Below are positions 1 to 7,061 of a stretch of 16,933 nt of DNA, piece after piece. Below the pieces are notes generated by a model. The model worked only from the letters and a program-made list of their open reading frames with translations, searched no databases and was not told where the DNA came from. This DNA comes from CAMCYM01 sp964405405 (GTDB lineage: Bacteria; Bacteroidota; Bacteroidia; Flavobacteriales_D; Sanyastnellaceae): assembly GCA_964405405.1 (NCBI GenBank), contig CAYONT010000042.1:1-16933 (forward strand), given 5' to 3'. Positions within the stretch are counted from its first letter, which is position 1. The number at the start of each line of letters is the position of its first letter. Both the position numbers and the translations under genes were made by a program.

Positions 1-41
1 GGGGGGGTCGGAGGGGTCGGTGGGGTCGGTGGGGGTCGGGG
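1..41 (+). repeat. G-rich simple repeat (GGGGTCGG-like units) at window edge, inside priA
   Basis: Five runs of four or more G (1-7, 13-16, 22-25, 31-35, 38-41) are separated by short spacers of TCGG type. The stretch reads in frame as glycine, serine and valine upstream of the PriA winged-helix segment. Runs of this density can in principle fold as a G-quadruplex; that is inference. The window edge falls inside it, so its full length is unknown. Confidence 0.7.
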
Positions 42-1837
42 TCCTGGAGAAGGAACTCCTCGCGGCGACGGGTTGCAGTCGGGCCATTCTGCGCACCTTG
101 GTCGACCGCGGCCTGTTCCGGACCGAGGAGCGGTTGAAGGACCGCTGGGCCGCGGGGGCGGAGCGCCTGCCGGCGTCGTGGAAGCCGGCCCCCCTTCCCC
201 AGTTGAGCCCGGCCCAGGTCGACGCCCTGCAAGCCCTGCGGGCCGCCGCGCCAGGCCCCGCTTTGCTCCACGGGGTTACCGGGTCTGGCAAGACCGAAGT
301 GTTCATCCATCTGATGGCCGATGCCTTGGAGCGCGGCGGCCAGGTGCTCCTCTTGGTTCCCGAAATCGCCTTGACGACCCAGTTGATCGGGCGATTGGGC
401 TTGTACTTTGCACCGTATTTGGCCGTTTACCATAGCCGGTTCAACACCCGGGAACGGACCGAGACCTACCTCGATGTGTTGCGCGGGGGAAGCCAAGGGA
501 GCACGAGGGGGCGGTTGGTCGTGGGCCCGCGCTCTGCGGTGTTGCTGCCTTTGGCGGATTTGGCCTTGGTGATCGTGGACGAGGAGCACGAGCCGAGTTA
601 CAAGCAACAGGATCCAGCGCCGCGTTACCAGGCGCGGGATGTGGCGGTCTGGCTCGCCCGGCAGCAGGATGCGCCCGTGGTCCTCGCCTCGGCCACCCCG
701 TCGCTGGAATCCGAGTGGAATGTGCAGCAGGGCCGCTTTCAACGGGTTTCCTTGTTGGAGCGGTTCGGGGGAGCCCGGTTGCCGACCATCGAGACGGTGG
801 ACCTTCGACAGGCCATGCGGGAACGGTCCATGCAGGGCCACTTGACCCTTCCCTTGCAGCGGGCCATGGAAGCCACACTCGCCCAGGGCAAGCAGGTGAT
901 GCTTTTTCAAAACCGGCGGGGTTATGCGCCCATGTGGCTCTGCGGGACCTGCGGATGGGTGCCCGAATGTCCCCGTTGCGATGTGGCGCTCACGCACCAC
1001 AAGGTCCGGGGCCAGCTCAATTGTCACCACTGCGGTTATCAGTTGGTTCCCCCACCGCCAGCCTGCGCACGTTGTGGGGCGGACGCCATGCGGAGCCAGG
1101 GTTTGGGCACGCAGCGTTTGGAGGAAGAAGTTGCGGAGCGGTTTCCCGATGCGCGGGTGGCCCGCATGGACCTGGACTCGACCCGCAGCCGGGAGGCCCA
1201 TGGTCGACTCGTTGCCGACTTTGCCCGTCAGGCGTATGACATCTTGGTGGGCACGCAAATGATCACCAAGGGCCTTGATTTTGCCCACGTGGGGTTGGTT
1301 GGGGTCCTCGGTGCGGACCGTTTGCTCAACTTCCCGGACTTCCGGTCCTTTGAAAGGGCCTATGCCATGCTCACCCAGGTCGCGGGCCGCGCGGGTAGGA
1401 GGGGGGATCCCGGCGCTTCAGGACGGGTCCTCCTCCAAACGTTTGCCCCTGATCACTGGGTTTTGGGCTTTGTCCAGCGACAAGACCATGCAGGATTCGT
1501 GAATCGGGAAATGGCAGATCGGGAAAGCCACCACATGCCGCCTTTCAGTCGAATGATTCGACTCACCCTTCGTTACATCGATGCTGAGCTGGTGCAAGAA
1601 GCGGCCCATGCCTTGGCCCACCGGCTGCGCCAGCGATTTGGAGAACGGGTTCTTGGGCCCGAAACGCCTGCCATCGCCCGGGTGAATGACCTGCATCACC
1701 AAGTCGTGTTGTTGAACTTTGAGCGCAGTCTTTCGCCCACCCGCTACAAACCCCTGTTGCTCGAGGATGTTCGGGCCCTGGGTCAGGATGCCCGCTGGAA
1801 GCGCGTGCGGGTCATTGTGGATGTAGATCCTTACTGA
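2..1837 (+). CDS. priA: Primosomal protein N' (PriA helicase), 5'-truncated by window edge
   Basis: PriA is a 3'-to-5' DNA helicase that recognises stalled forks and reloads the replicative helicase during replication restart. The reading frame is open to the first bases, so the gene starts upstream; a GTG at 20 is not a credible start. About 605 residues are visible against roughly 800 in Bacteroidota homologues, so the DNA 3'-end-binding domain is missing. Counting from the GTG: winged-helix remnant about 8-35, Walker A GVTGSGKT 85-92, Walker B DEEH 187-190, eight zinc-binding cysteines (308, 311, 317, 320, 335, 338, 349, 352), GTQMITKGLD 411-420 and QVAGRAGR 453-460. All helicase motifs are intact. 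The visible N-terminal codons lie in a G-rich repeat that reads Gly/Ser/Val just before the winged helix. The stop codon overlaps the convergent next gene by 7 bases. Identification is secure. Confidence 0.97.
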   Translation, partial: GGSEGSVGSVGVGVLEKELLAATGCSRAILRTLVDRGLFRTEERLKDRWAAGAERLPASWKPAPLPQLSPAQVDALQALRAAAPGPALLHGVTGSGKTEVFIHLMADALERGGQVLLLVPEIALTTQLIGRLGLYFAPYLAVYHSRFNTRERTETYLDVLRGGSQGSTRGRLVVGPRSAVLLPLADLALVIVDEEHEPSYKQQDPAPRYQARDVAVWLARQQDAPVVLASATPSLESEWNVQQGRFQRVSLLERFGGARLPTIETVDLRQAMRERSMQGHLTLPLQRAMEATLAQGKQVMLFQNRRGYAPMWLCGTCGWVPECPRCDVALTHHKVRGQLNCHHCGYQLVPPPPACARCGADAMRSQGLGTQRLEEEVAERFPDARVARMDLDSTRSREAHGRLVADFARQAYDILVGTQMITKGLDFAHVGLVGVLGADRLLNFPDFRSFERAYAMLTQVAGRAGRRGDPGASGRVLLQTFAPDHWVLGFVQRQDHAGFVNREMADRESHHMPPFSRMIRLTLRYIDAELVQEAAHALAHRLRQRFGERVLGPETPAIARVNDLHHQVVLLNFERSLSPTRYKPLLLEDVRALGQDARWKRVRVIVDVDPY

Positions 1838-2898
1838 AGCAGGCTCCGATGCACCGAGCCGTCCGGTGCTTGAACCCAACCCACCCAACCCCAAGTCGGC
1901 TGTGCTGCAGGCAGCATCAAGTGGCTGCGGTCCATGCAAACCGCGCCAGCAGGCAAGGACCATTCGGTTGTGGCCACGCACCTCCCGTCCAGTGCATAGG
2001 CCCGGAAAGTCCAAGTTCCCGGCATCGGACCCTCCAAGGTCAAGCCGTTTCCCGTCCAGCGGACCGTGGTGGGCCCGGGCGTTGGGGCCGTTCCGATGGC
2101 GTTGGTCTCCGGTGCGAAGCCATGCCAGGTAACCACATCGTTTCCTGAATTGGCCACCCCCAAGGTATCCAAGGCCCAGGCATAAGATATGTCCGCGGGT
2201 GAGGCGAGCCCAGTGGAAACCACCGTTTCTTGCTGGCTGAAATCGTTGGAGAAGCGGGTGATGCGCGCCGGGGACCAGGAGGACACATAAAAGTTGCCCT
2301 CCAAGTCGATGTCGATGCCATCGAGGTTGCCCAAGCCCGAACCATCGACCAAGGTGGTCACGGCCCCCGTCTCCAAATCCACCCCGAAGATGTCTGCATT
2401 GGACCCCCAAGAAACGACCACGGCCCGACCGGCCGCAGGTTCGACCACCACCCCATTGGGCGACCCGGGCAAGGTGGCCAACAGGGTCGCCACCATGGCC
2501 CCAGGATCCGAGACGTCGATGTGGTGGATGCGCCCGTTGCCGAAGTCGCTGACCACCACCCCGCCGGTCATGCTGCCCATTCCGTTCAGGAAGTTCGCCC
2601 CGGGGATGACCAACGATCCCAGCAAGGTTCCACCGTTGAGTTCATAGGCCCGCACCACATTGTTCCCGATGGCGACCAACATTCCATCTACTACTTCCAT
2701 CCCATGGGAGGCCTGGGCGGAACCGAGGTAGGTGTAGGCGCCGCCAGGTCCATCGGTCGACAAGAGGGAACTCCCGTTGGAAACCAGCCAGCGGTCCCCC
2801 AAAGGATCGTATTCGACGGCTTCGATGGCGGTCGGGGTTTGGGCAGCGAGGCAGCACGGAAGGAGGCCCAGGGCCAGAGAGAAGGAACGGAGGTTCAT
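1831..2898 (-). CDS. Secreted SMP-30/NHL-type beta-propeller protein, possible T9SS substrate
   Basis: This is a 355-residue exported protein of unknown substrate. The ATG at 2898 is chosen because it directly precedes a signal peptide (basic start, hydrophobic core about 6-18, likely cleavage after Ala19 before Gln-Thr); the frame is open further upstream but only antisense to the porin gene. Residues about 25-260 contain repeated propeller-blade features, such as VVVSDFGNGRIHHIDV (114-129) and GIDIDLEGNFYVSSW (194-208), typical of SMP-30/gluconolactonase/NHL-like propellers. Residues about 280-355 carry an 'AYALDGRCV' strand and end in a short hydrophobic/basic tail, which resembles a divergent T9SS type A sorting domain; this is tentative. 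A Cys-Cys pair in the signal region does not form a good lipobox. It lies 26 bases after the porin gene and is probably co-transcribed. Its stop lies inside the end of the convergent priA. The enzymatic role, if any, is unknown. Confidence 0.75.
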   Translation of the reverse strand: MNLRSFSLALGLLPCCLAAQTPTAIEAVEYDPLGDRWLVSNGSSLLSTDGPGGAYTYLGSAQASHGMEVVDGMLVAIGNNVVRAYELNGGTLLGSLVIPGANFLNGMGSMTGGVVVSDFGNGRIHHIDVSDPGAMVATLLATLPGSPNGVVVEPAAGRAVVVSWGSNADIFGVDLETGAVTTLVDGSGLGNLDGIDIDLEGNFYVSSWSPARITRFSNDFSQQETVVSTGLASPADISYAWALDTLGVANSGNDVVTWHGFAPETNAIGTAPTPGPTTVRWTGNGLTLEGPMPGTWTFRAYALDGRCVATTEWSLPAGAVCMDRSHLMLPAAQPTWGWVGWVQAPDGSVHRSLLQ

Positions 2899-2924
2899 GC
2901 CCGCAAGGTACGGGCAGGCCAAAC

Positions 2925-4124
2925 TTAAAAATTCACCTGTGCCTGCAACCGAAGCAATGACCCCCGCTGTCGGTTGTCCTGCAGCAAAAAGTCCTCGTAA
3001 CGACGGTCTGAAATGACATACATGGCCACCCATTCGAGGTTCTTTCCATGTTGCCACTCCACCCCCAATTCCCATTCCTCAACGGCGTAACTGCGGGCAT
3101 CCCGTTCGTGCTTCTTTCCGCCATCGTACCATTGGTATCGAACAAAGGGAAGCCATTCCTGTTTGCCCCAACGGTGCCGGGACATCAGTTGGACGTATCC
3201 GCCACGCAGGGTCTGTACCTCAATGGAGTCCGTCGCTTTGTTGAATTCGGGACCCTGGCCTGCATTGAATTCGGCTTGCAGACCGAAGGGTTGAGGATAC
3301 CAAGTCAATGATGCAGCCCATCTTCGGTCCAGGTAGGAAAGGTCATCCCGCACCCCGACACCCGGCGAAATGGATCCCGGGGAAAGGACGTATTGTCCAG
3401 TGTAGCCTTGGATGCCCGTTTCAATGACCTGGTCGCCCCATTGCCAGGGATAGCTGAGGCGCGCAACGGCATGGGGGCTTTTGTTTCGCTCGGGTTGGTT
3501 GGCGGTTTGGCCATTGTACAACCCAAGTGCAAACACCCCGTAATCGCCGCTCCCTTTGCGCCCCGAGCGGATGAGATCACTGAACAAAGCGCGAATCTCA
3601 GCCGGTGCCCAATAGAAGAAGACCCCCAGATCGCGTTCATTCGCAACGGCACTGTTCAGGGCATCGTTGCGGTCCAGGGGAATCCGGTTTTGACTGGATT
3701 GCATGTTTTCAAACCCGAAGGGGACCTTGCTCTGTCCGATGCGAAAGCGCATCGAGCGGTCCTCGTTGAGCGCGACGTCGAAGTAAGCATCCCTCAGTTG
3801 AGCAAAGTGCAGCCGGTCACCGGAAGCCGAACTTGCCCAATCGGGCTGCACGTAGAAATAAATCCGCGGGGCAATTTGACCAAAGAAAATGATGCGTGCC
3901 CTTCGAATGAAGAAACCGCCATCGCCTCCCCAGGATCGGTCGCATTGTTCGCATCCCAGATTGGGGTTGGTTTCCCATAGACGGTTGTAGCGTACTTGAG
4001 CATAGCCCCGAATGGAGACCAAGTCGAACCAAGAAGCAGGGGGCTGGGAGGTCTGGGCTTTCGCGTCGAGCGCAAGCAACAACAGGCAAGCCCACCCCAA
4101 ATGAGGCCGGAGGAATGCAAACAT
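2925..4124 (-). CDS. Outer-membrane porin, OprO/OprP (phosphate-selective porin) family
   Basis: The 399-residue product is a predicted outer-membrane beta-barrel channel. The start at 4124 gives a clear signal peptide (MFAFLRPHLG, leucine-rich core, cleavage after Ala-Lys-Ala23). The mature protein shows alternating aromatic/polar strands ending in LLRLQAQVNF with the C-terminal phenylalanine typical of outer-membrane proteins. The segments GFFIRRARIIFFGQI (70-84), RIGQSKVPFGFEN (128-140) and the Arg/Asp-rich stretch that follows match the porin O/P family (PF07396). Family members transport phosphate, polyphosphate or other anions; the substrate here cannot be read from sequence. A CEQC pair (58-61) lies in what should be the first surface loop. 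It is 23 bases downstream of yggS, with no obvious promoter in that gap, so it is likely read from upstream. No pho-type genes are nearby. Confidence 0.85.
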   Translation of the reverse strand: MFAFLRPHLGWACLLLLALDAKAQTSQPPASWFDLVSIRGYAQVRYNRLWETNPNLGCEQCDRSWGGDGGFFIRRARIIFFGQIAPRIYFYVQPDWASSASGDRLHFAQLRDAYFDVALNEDRSMRFRIGQSKVPFGFENMQSSQNRIPLDRNDALNSAVANERDLGVFFYWAPAEIRALFSDLIRSGRKGSGDYGVFALGLYNGQTANQPERNKSPHAVARLSYPWQWGDQVIETGIQGYTGQYVLSPGSISPGVGVRDDLSYLDRRWAASLTWYPQPFGLQAEFNAGQGPEFNKATDSIEVQTLRGGYVQLMSRHRWGKQEWLPFVRYQWYDGGKKHERDARSYAVEEWELGVEWQHGKNLEWVAMYVISDRRYEDFLLQDNRQRGSLLRLQAQVNF

Positions 4125-4147
4125 CGGCAAGTTTTGACCCGGTAAAC

Positions 4148-4763
4148 TTAACCCCGATCGCCGAAAAGGGCACTGCCCACCCGGATGAGGGTGGAACCTT
4201 CCTCCACGGCGAGCTCCCAGTCCCCGCTCATGCCCATGGAGAGGGTGTCCCAGCCGGCATGGGGTTGGAGGTCGGTGAAGAGGGTGCGCAGGAGCCGGAA
4301 CTCGCGCCGAATTTGGGTGCGGTCGTCCGTGAAGGTGGCCATGCCCATGAGGCCCCGGACGTGGACGCCGGGGTACCGCTCGGCCGCGCCGTCGCCCCAG
4401 AACCGGCGCAGCGCGTCGGGCTCCCAGCCGAACTTCTCTGCTTCCTGGGCGATGTGGACCTGGAGGAGGACCGAGGTCGGTGTGCCCCGTTCGAGCGCGC
4501 GCCGGTTCACCTCCGCCAGCACCTTTTCGGTGTCCACCCCGTGGATGAGGTGGGACCAAGGCAGCAGCGCCTTCACCTTGTTCGTCTGGAGGTGGCCGAT
4601 GTGGTGCAGGCGGGCGTCTTCCGGCAACTGCGGCGCTTTGTCGAGCAACTCTTGCACCCGGTTTTCGCCGAAGTCCCGCTGGCCTGCCGCATACGCCGCG
4701 CGCAAGTCTTCGATGGGCCGGGTTTTGCTTACCGCCACCAGCGTGACCCCAGCAGGCAACCGT
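4148..4763 (-). CDS. yggS: PLP homeostasis protein YggS/PROSC family, N terminus lost in scaffold gap
   Basis: YggS proteins bind pyridoxal 5'-phosphate on a lysine without known catalysis and help balance B6 vitamers and amino-acid metabolism. The visible 204 residues start at RLPAGVTLVAVSK, where the lysine (visible residue 13) is the PLP-binding one. They continue with FGENRVQEL, HHIGHLQTNK and SMGMSGDWELAVEEGSTLIRVG, all family hallmarks, to a TAA at 4148. Compared with a usual 220-230 residues, some 15-25 N-terminal residues are missing. They lie in the 100-N gap or beyond it. An ATG at 4915, overlapping the DUF1015 stop region, opens a frame reading AEPGTERG twice before the gap; if the gap preserves frame, yggS would carry a repeat extension. 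Position after serC-serA-DUF1015 fits a role near a PLP enzyme. Confidence 0.93.
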
Positions 4764-4863
4764 NNNNNNNNNNNNNNNNNNNNNNNNNNNNNNNNNNNNN
4801 NNNNNNNNNNNNNNNNNNNNNNNNNNNNNNNNNNNNNNNNNNNNNNNNNNNNNNNNNNNNNNN
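4764..4863. other. Scaffold gap of 100 N
   Basis: Exactly 100 undetermined bases separate the yggS coding sequence from the 24-base tandem repeat after the DUF1015 gene. A round 100 is a common placeholder for a gap of unknown size, so distance and frame across it are not reliable. It should hold the yggS N-terminal codons and possibly more repeat copies. Confidence 0.98.
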
Positions 4864-4913
4864 CCCCGCGCTCGGTTCCGGGCTCAGCCCCGCGCTCGGT
4901 TCCGGGCTCAGCC
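4864..4913. repeat. 24-base tandem repeat, two visible copies abutting the gap
   Basis: Two identical 24-base units lie at 4864-4887 and 4888-4911, starting CCCCGCGCTCGG and ending TTCCGGGCTCAG, followed by the start of a partial third copy (CC). On the minus strand the array begins at the DUF1015 stop codon and runs into the gap, so the copy number is unknown. The unit is a multiple of three and, read from the ATG at 4915, encodes AEPGTERG per copy. Its junctions form a small inverted repeat (GGGCT-G-AGCCC on the minus strand). It is the likely cause of the assembly break. Confidence 0.85.
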
Positions 4914-6077
4914 ATGGAGGTGGAGGAACATCCCGCTCCGGAGTTTGGGTTCGATCCAGGTGCTCTTGGGCGGAAACGTGCCGTGGGCATCTGCGATGGC
5001 TTTGATTTGGCCTGTAGGCACGGGATGCAGTTCGAAGAACGTCCAATCCGGCTCCGCTTGCGCGTGCTTGCCCAATGACGCCCGGTCTTCGGTACCCGCC
5101 AGGTACCGCATCCGCTGGTCGTTGCGGGTGTCCGCCACCCCGAAAACATCGGCGAGGACCGCCGTTTCCAGCCACGCCGCATCCACCCGTTGCTCATCCC
5201 GCCCTTGGAGCCGAATGCGCCAGCGGCCCGTGGCATGCAACACACCGATTTCTCCGAAGGCCAAATCCTCCTCCCCCAAGGGCCCCACCTCCGCCACATC
5301 ATCCCGGGCGGCCAAACGCTCCAGCCATTCCGACGGCGACAAACTGCCCCCCGCCACCGCCCGGTGGTAGGCCCGCACCACCAGTTCCTCCTCGGGAATG
5401 ATGTATGCCAGCAGCCCGTCGGCCTCCGCTACCTGCAGGGTGGACGCCACCCGGTGGTGACCGTCTGCGAGGTACAAGGCCGGCAACTCCGCGAGCCCCT
5501 CAGCGAAGGCCTCCGAAGTACGGGGTCCGCAAAGCCAAACCGTATGCCGCACGCGGTCCGCTGTGGTGAAGTCCCAATCCGGGCGCTGCGCCTCGATGAC
5601 CCGCAACCCCGCATCCAACGCCGCGTTGGGCGCCGCGCCCGCAGGTCGGGCCACCAGGACCGGTTCCGCCTGGCATCCGACGACCGACAGGTACCGTGCA
5701 AAAACGGCCTCCCGCGCCTCCAAGGTCTTCTCATGCAACCGCAGCATGCCATCCTCCACCGCCTGCCGGTCGAGCAGGACCACCCAACCCGTGCAACGAT
5801 ACGATTCCGTTTCTTGCCGGTACACCGCCACCCCCGGTTGCCCCGCTGCGACAATCCAGCCCCGGTCCATGAAGCTCCCCAGCGCTTTCCGCACCGACTG
5901 CGGCTCCACCGACCCCACCGCTCCCTCCGGATGAATCACGTGCAGGTACGAAAACGGGTTGCGCTGGAGCTTGTCCTCCAGTTCCTCCGGGGAATACGTC
6001 AGGTACGACCGCGAGGCCACCAAATGAACCTTGTCCGCAGCCGGGTGGAGCAACCGAAAAGACCGGACCCGTGCCAT
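4908..6077 (-). CDS. DUF1015 family protein, serine-operon associated
   Basis: The 389-residue protein belongs to the DUF1015 family (COG4198), whose biochemical function I do not know. Family landmarks are present: MARVRSFRLLHP at the start, PFSYLHVIHPEG (41-52), HEKTLEAR (115-122), YLADGHHR (202-209) and DTRNDQRMRYLAG near the C-terminal third. Length is close to the usual 400-410. The ATG at 6077 is chosen because it shares one base with the serA stop (TGATG), a configuration that favours translational re-initiation. DUF1015 genes commonly accompany serA and serC in Bacteroidota, so a role tied to serine or phosphohydroxypyruvate metabolism is inferred from context only. The conserved Asp-Gly-His-His could be a metal or phosphate site, which is speculative. 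The stop is directly followed by a 24-base tandem repeat and the scaffold gap. Confidence 0.92.
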   Translation of the reverse strand: MARVRSFRLLHPAADKVHLVASRSYLTYSPEELEDKLQRNPFSYLHVIHPEGAVGSVEPQSVRKALGSFMDRGWIVAAGQPGVAVYRQETESYRCTGWVVLLDRQAVEDGMLRLHEKTLEAREAVFARYLSVVGCQAEPVLVARPAGAAPNAALDAGLRVIEAQRPDWDFTTADRVRHTVWLCGPRTSEAFAEGLAELPALYLADGHHRVASTLQVAEADGLLAYIIPEEELVVRAYHRAVAGGSLSPSEWLERLAARDDVAEVGPLGEEDLAFGEIGVLHATGRWRIRLQGRDEQRVDAAWLETAVLADVFGVADTRNDQRMRYLAGTEDRASLGKHAQAEPDWTFFELHPVPTGQIKAIADAHGTFPPKSTWIEPKLRSGMFLHLHG

Positions 6078-7051
6078 CAACTGCGTGCGGCGAATCCCGC
6101 GATGATCTCGGCCAATTCCTCCCCAATCCGGTCCTGGGCTTCCCGCGTGGCCGCCCCCGTGTGCGGCGTCAGGGAGACGCGCGGGTGCGCCAACAAATCC
6201 GCTCGGGGCGTGGGCTCGTTCGCAAAGACATCCAGTCCCGCCGCCCGGACCTTGCCCGCGTCGAGCGCGGCCAGCAGCGCATCCTCGTCCACCACCCCGC
6301 CGCGGGCCGCGTTCACCAGCAGCACCCCGTCCCGCATCTGCGCGAACTCGGCCGCCCCCAGCACCGGTGCCCCCGACGACTGCGCCGGAACATGCAACGA
6401 CAGCGCATCCGCACGACCCAACGCCTCCGCCAACGTCACCACCGGCACCTGCACCGGCACCCGATGGCCCCCCACCGTGCACACCACCTCCACGTGGCTC
6501 CCCGAGTTCCCCCGGCCCGAGTCCACCGCCAGCACCTCCATCCCGCAGCCCAGGGCATAGCGGGCCAGCGCCTGACCGATGCGTCCAAATCCCACCACCG
6601 CCAGCGTCTTTCCGGCCAGCTCCGTCCCCGCGCCGTACGCCTTCTTGAGCGCGTTGAACTGAGCCGCCTCATGTGCCCCGGGCATCTTGCGGTTGCTGTC
6701 GTGCAGGAAGCGCGCCATCCCGAACAGATGCCCCATCACCAGTTCCGCCACGCTTTGCGAACTCGCGGCTGGCGTATTGAAAACTTCGATGCCTTGCGAC
6801 CGGGCAAACGCCACATCGATGTTGTCCGTGCCCACGCCCCCCCGTCCGATGTAGCGAAGGCCCGGACACGCAGCGATGAGCGGCTCCCGCACCTGGGTTG
6901 CGCTGCGAACCAGCAGGCATTCCACCCCGTTTTCTTGGATGAACGAGGCCAAACCAGCCGCAGCAACGGCTTCGGTCCACACGGTATGCCCAGCAGACTG
7001 CAGGGCTTTCAACCCCGCGGGGCTGATTCCGTCGTTGGCGAGAATGTTCAT
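6077..7051 (-). CDS. serA: D-3-phosphoglycerate dehydrogenase, short form without ACT domain
   Basis: SerA oxidises 3-phosphoglycerate to 3-phosphohydroxypyruvate with NAD+, the entry step of serine synthesis in the cytoplasm. The 324-residue protein has the D-2-hydroxyacid dehydrogenase layout: substrate-binding halves at both ends, a Rossmann domain with GFGRIG (154-159) followed by acidic Asp177, and the catalytic set Arg250 (NAARGG), Glu279 (NEP) and His297 (TPHTG). RYIGRGGVGTDNID (67-80) is typical of SerA-like members. It ends right after the catalytic core, so the regulatory ACT or ASB domains of longer SerA proteins are absent and serine feedback at that domain is not expected. It starts 10 bases after serC, which supports SerA over other hydroxyacid dehydrogenases, and its stop overlaps the DUF1015 start by one base. 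Confidence 0.93.
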   Translation of the reverse strand: MNILANDGISPAGLKALQSAGHTVWTEAVAAAGLASFIQENGVECLLVRSATQVREPLIAACPGLRYIGRGGVGTDNIDVAFARSQGIEVFNTPAASSQSVAELVMGHLFGMARFLHDSNRKMPGAHEAAQFNALKKAYGAGTELAGKTLAVVGFGRIGQALARYALGCGMEVLAVDSGRGNSGSHVEVVCTVGGHRVPVQVPVVTLAEALGRADALSLHVPAQSSGAPVLGAAEFAQMRDGVLLVNAARGGVVDEDALLAALDAGKVRAAGLDVFANEPTPRADLLAHPRVSLTPHTGAATREAQDRIGEELAEIIAGFAARS

Positions 7052-7061
7052 GTGCCTACAA

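Noticed and set aside
1851..1869. Hairpin GCACCG-N7-CGGTGC after priA as a terminator
   Set aside because: The stem is only 6 base pairs, no T run follows, and it is inside the coding end of the propeller gene.
2899..2915. Small inverted repeat GCCCG-N7-CGGGC before the propeller start codon
   Set aside because: A 5-base GC stem is common by chance in this base composition and has no associated promoter or terminator feature.
2894..2940. Possible lipoprotein lipobox in the propeller protein (LLPCC)
   Set aside because: The residue before Cys is Pro, not Gly/Ala/Ser, and a standard signal-peptidase site follows at Ala-Ala|Gln.
4148..4163. A separate promoter for the porin in the 4125-4147 spacer
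   Set aside because: The spacer is only 23 bases and holds no TAnnTTTG box on the minus strand.
2925..4559. Longer minus-strand start for the porin, extending into yggS
   Set aside because: The extension is the yggS sequence in another frame; the ATG at 4124 gives a clean signal peptide.
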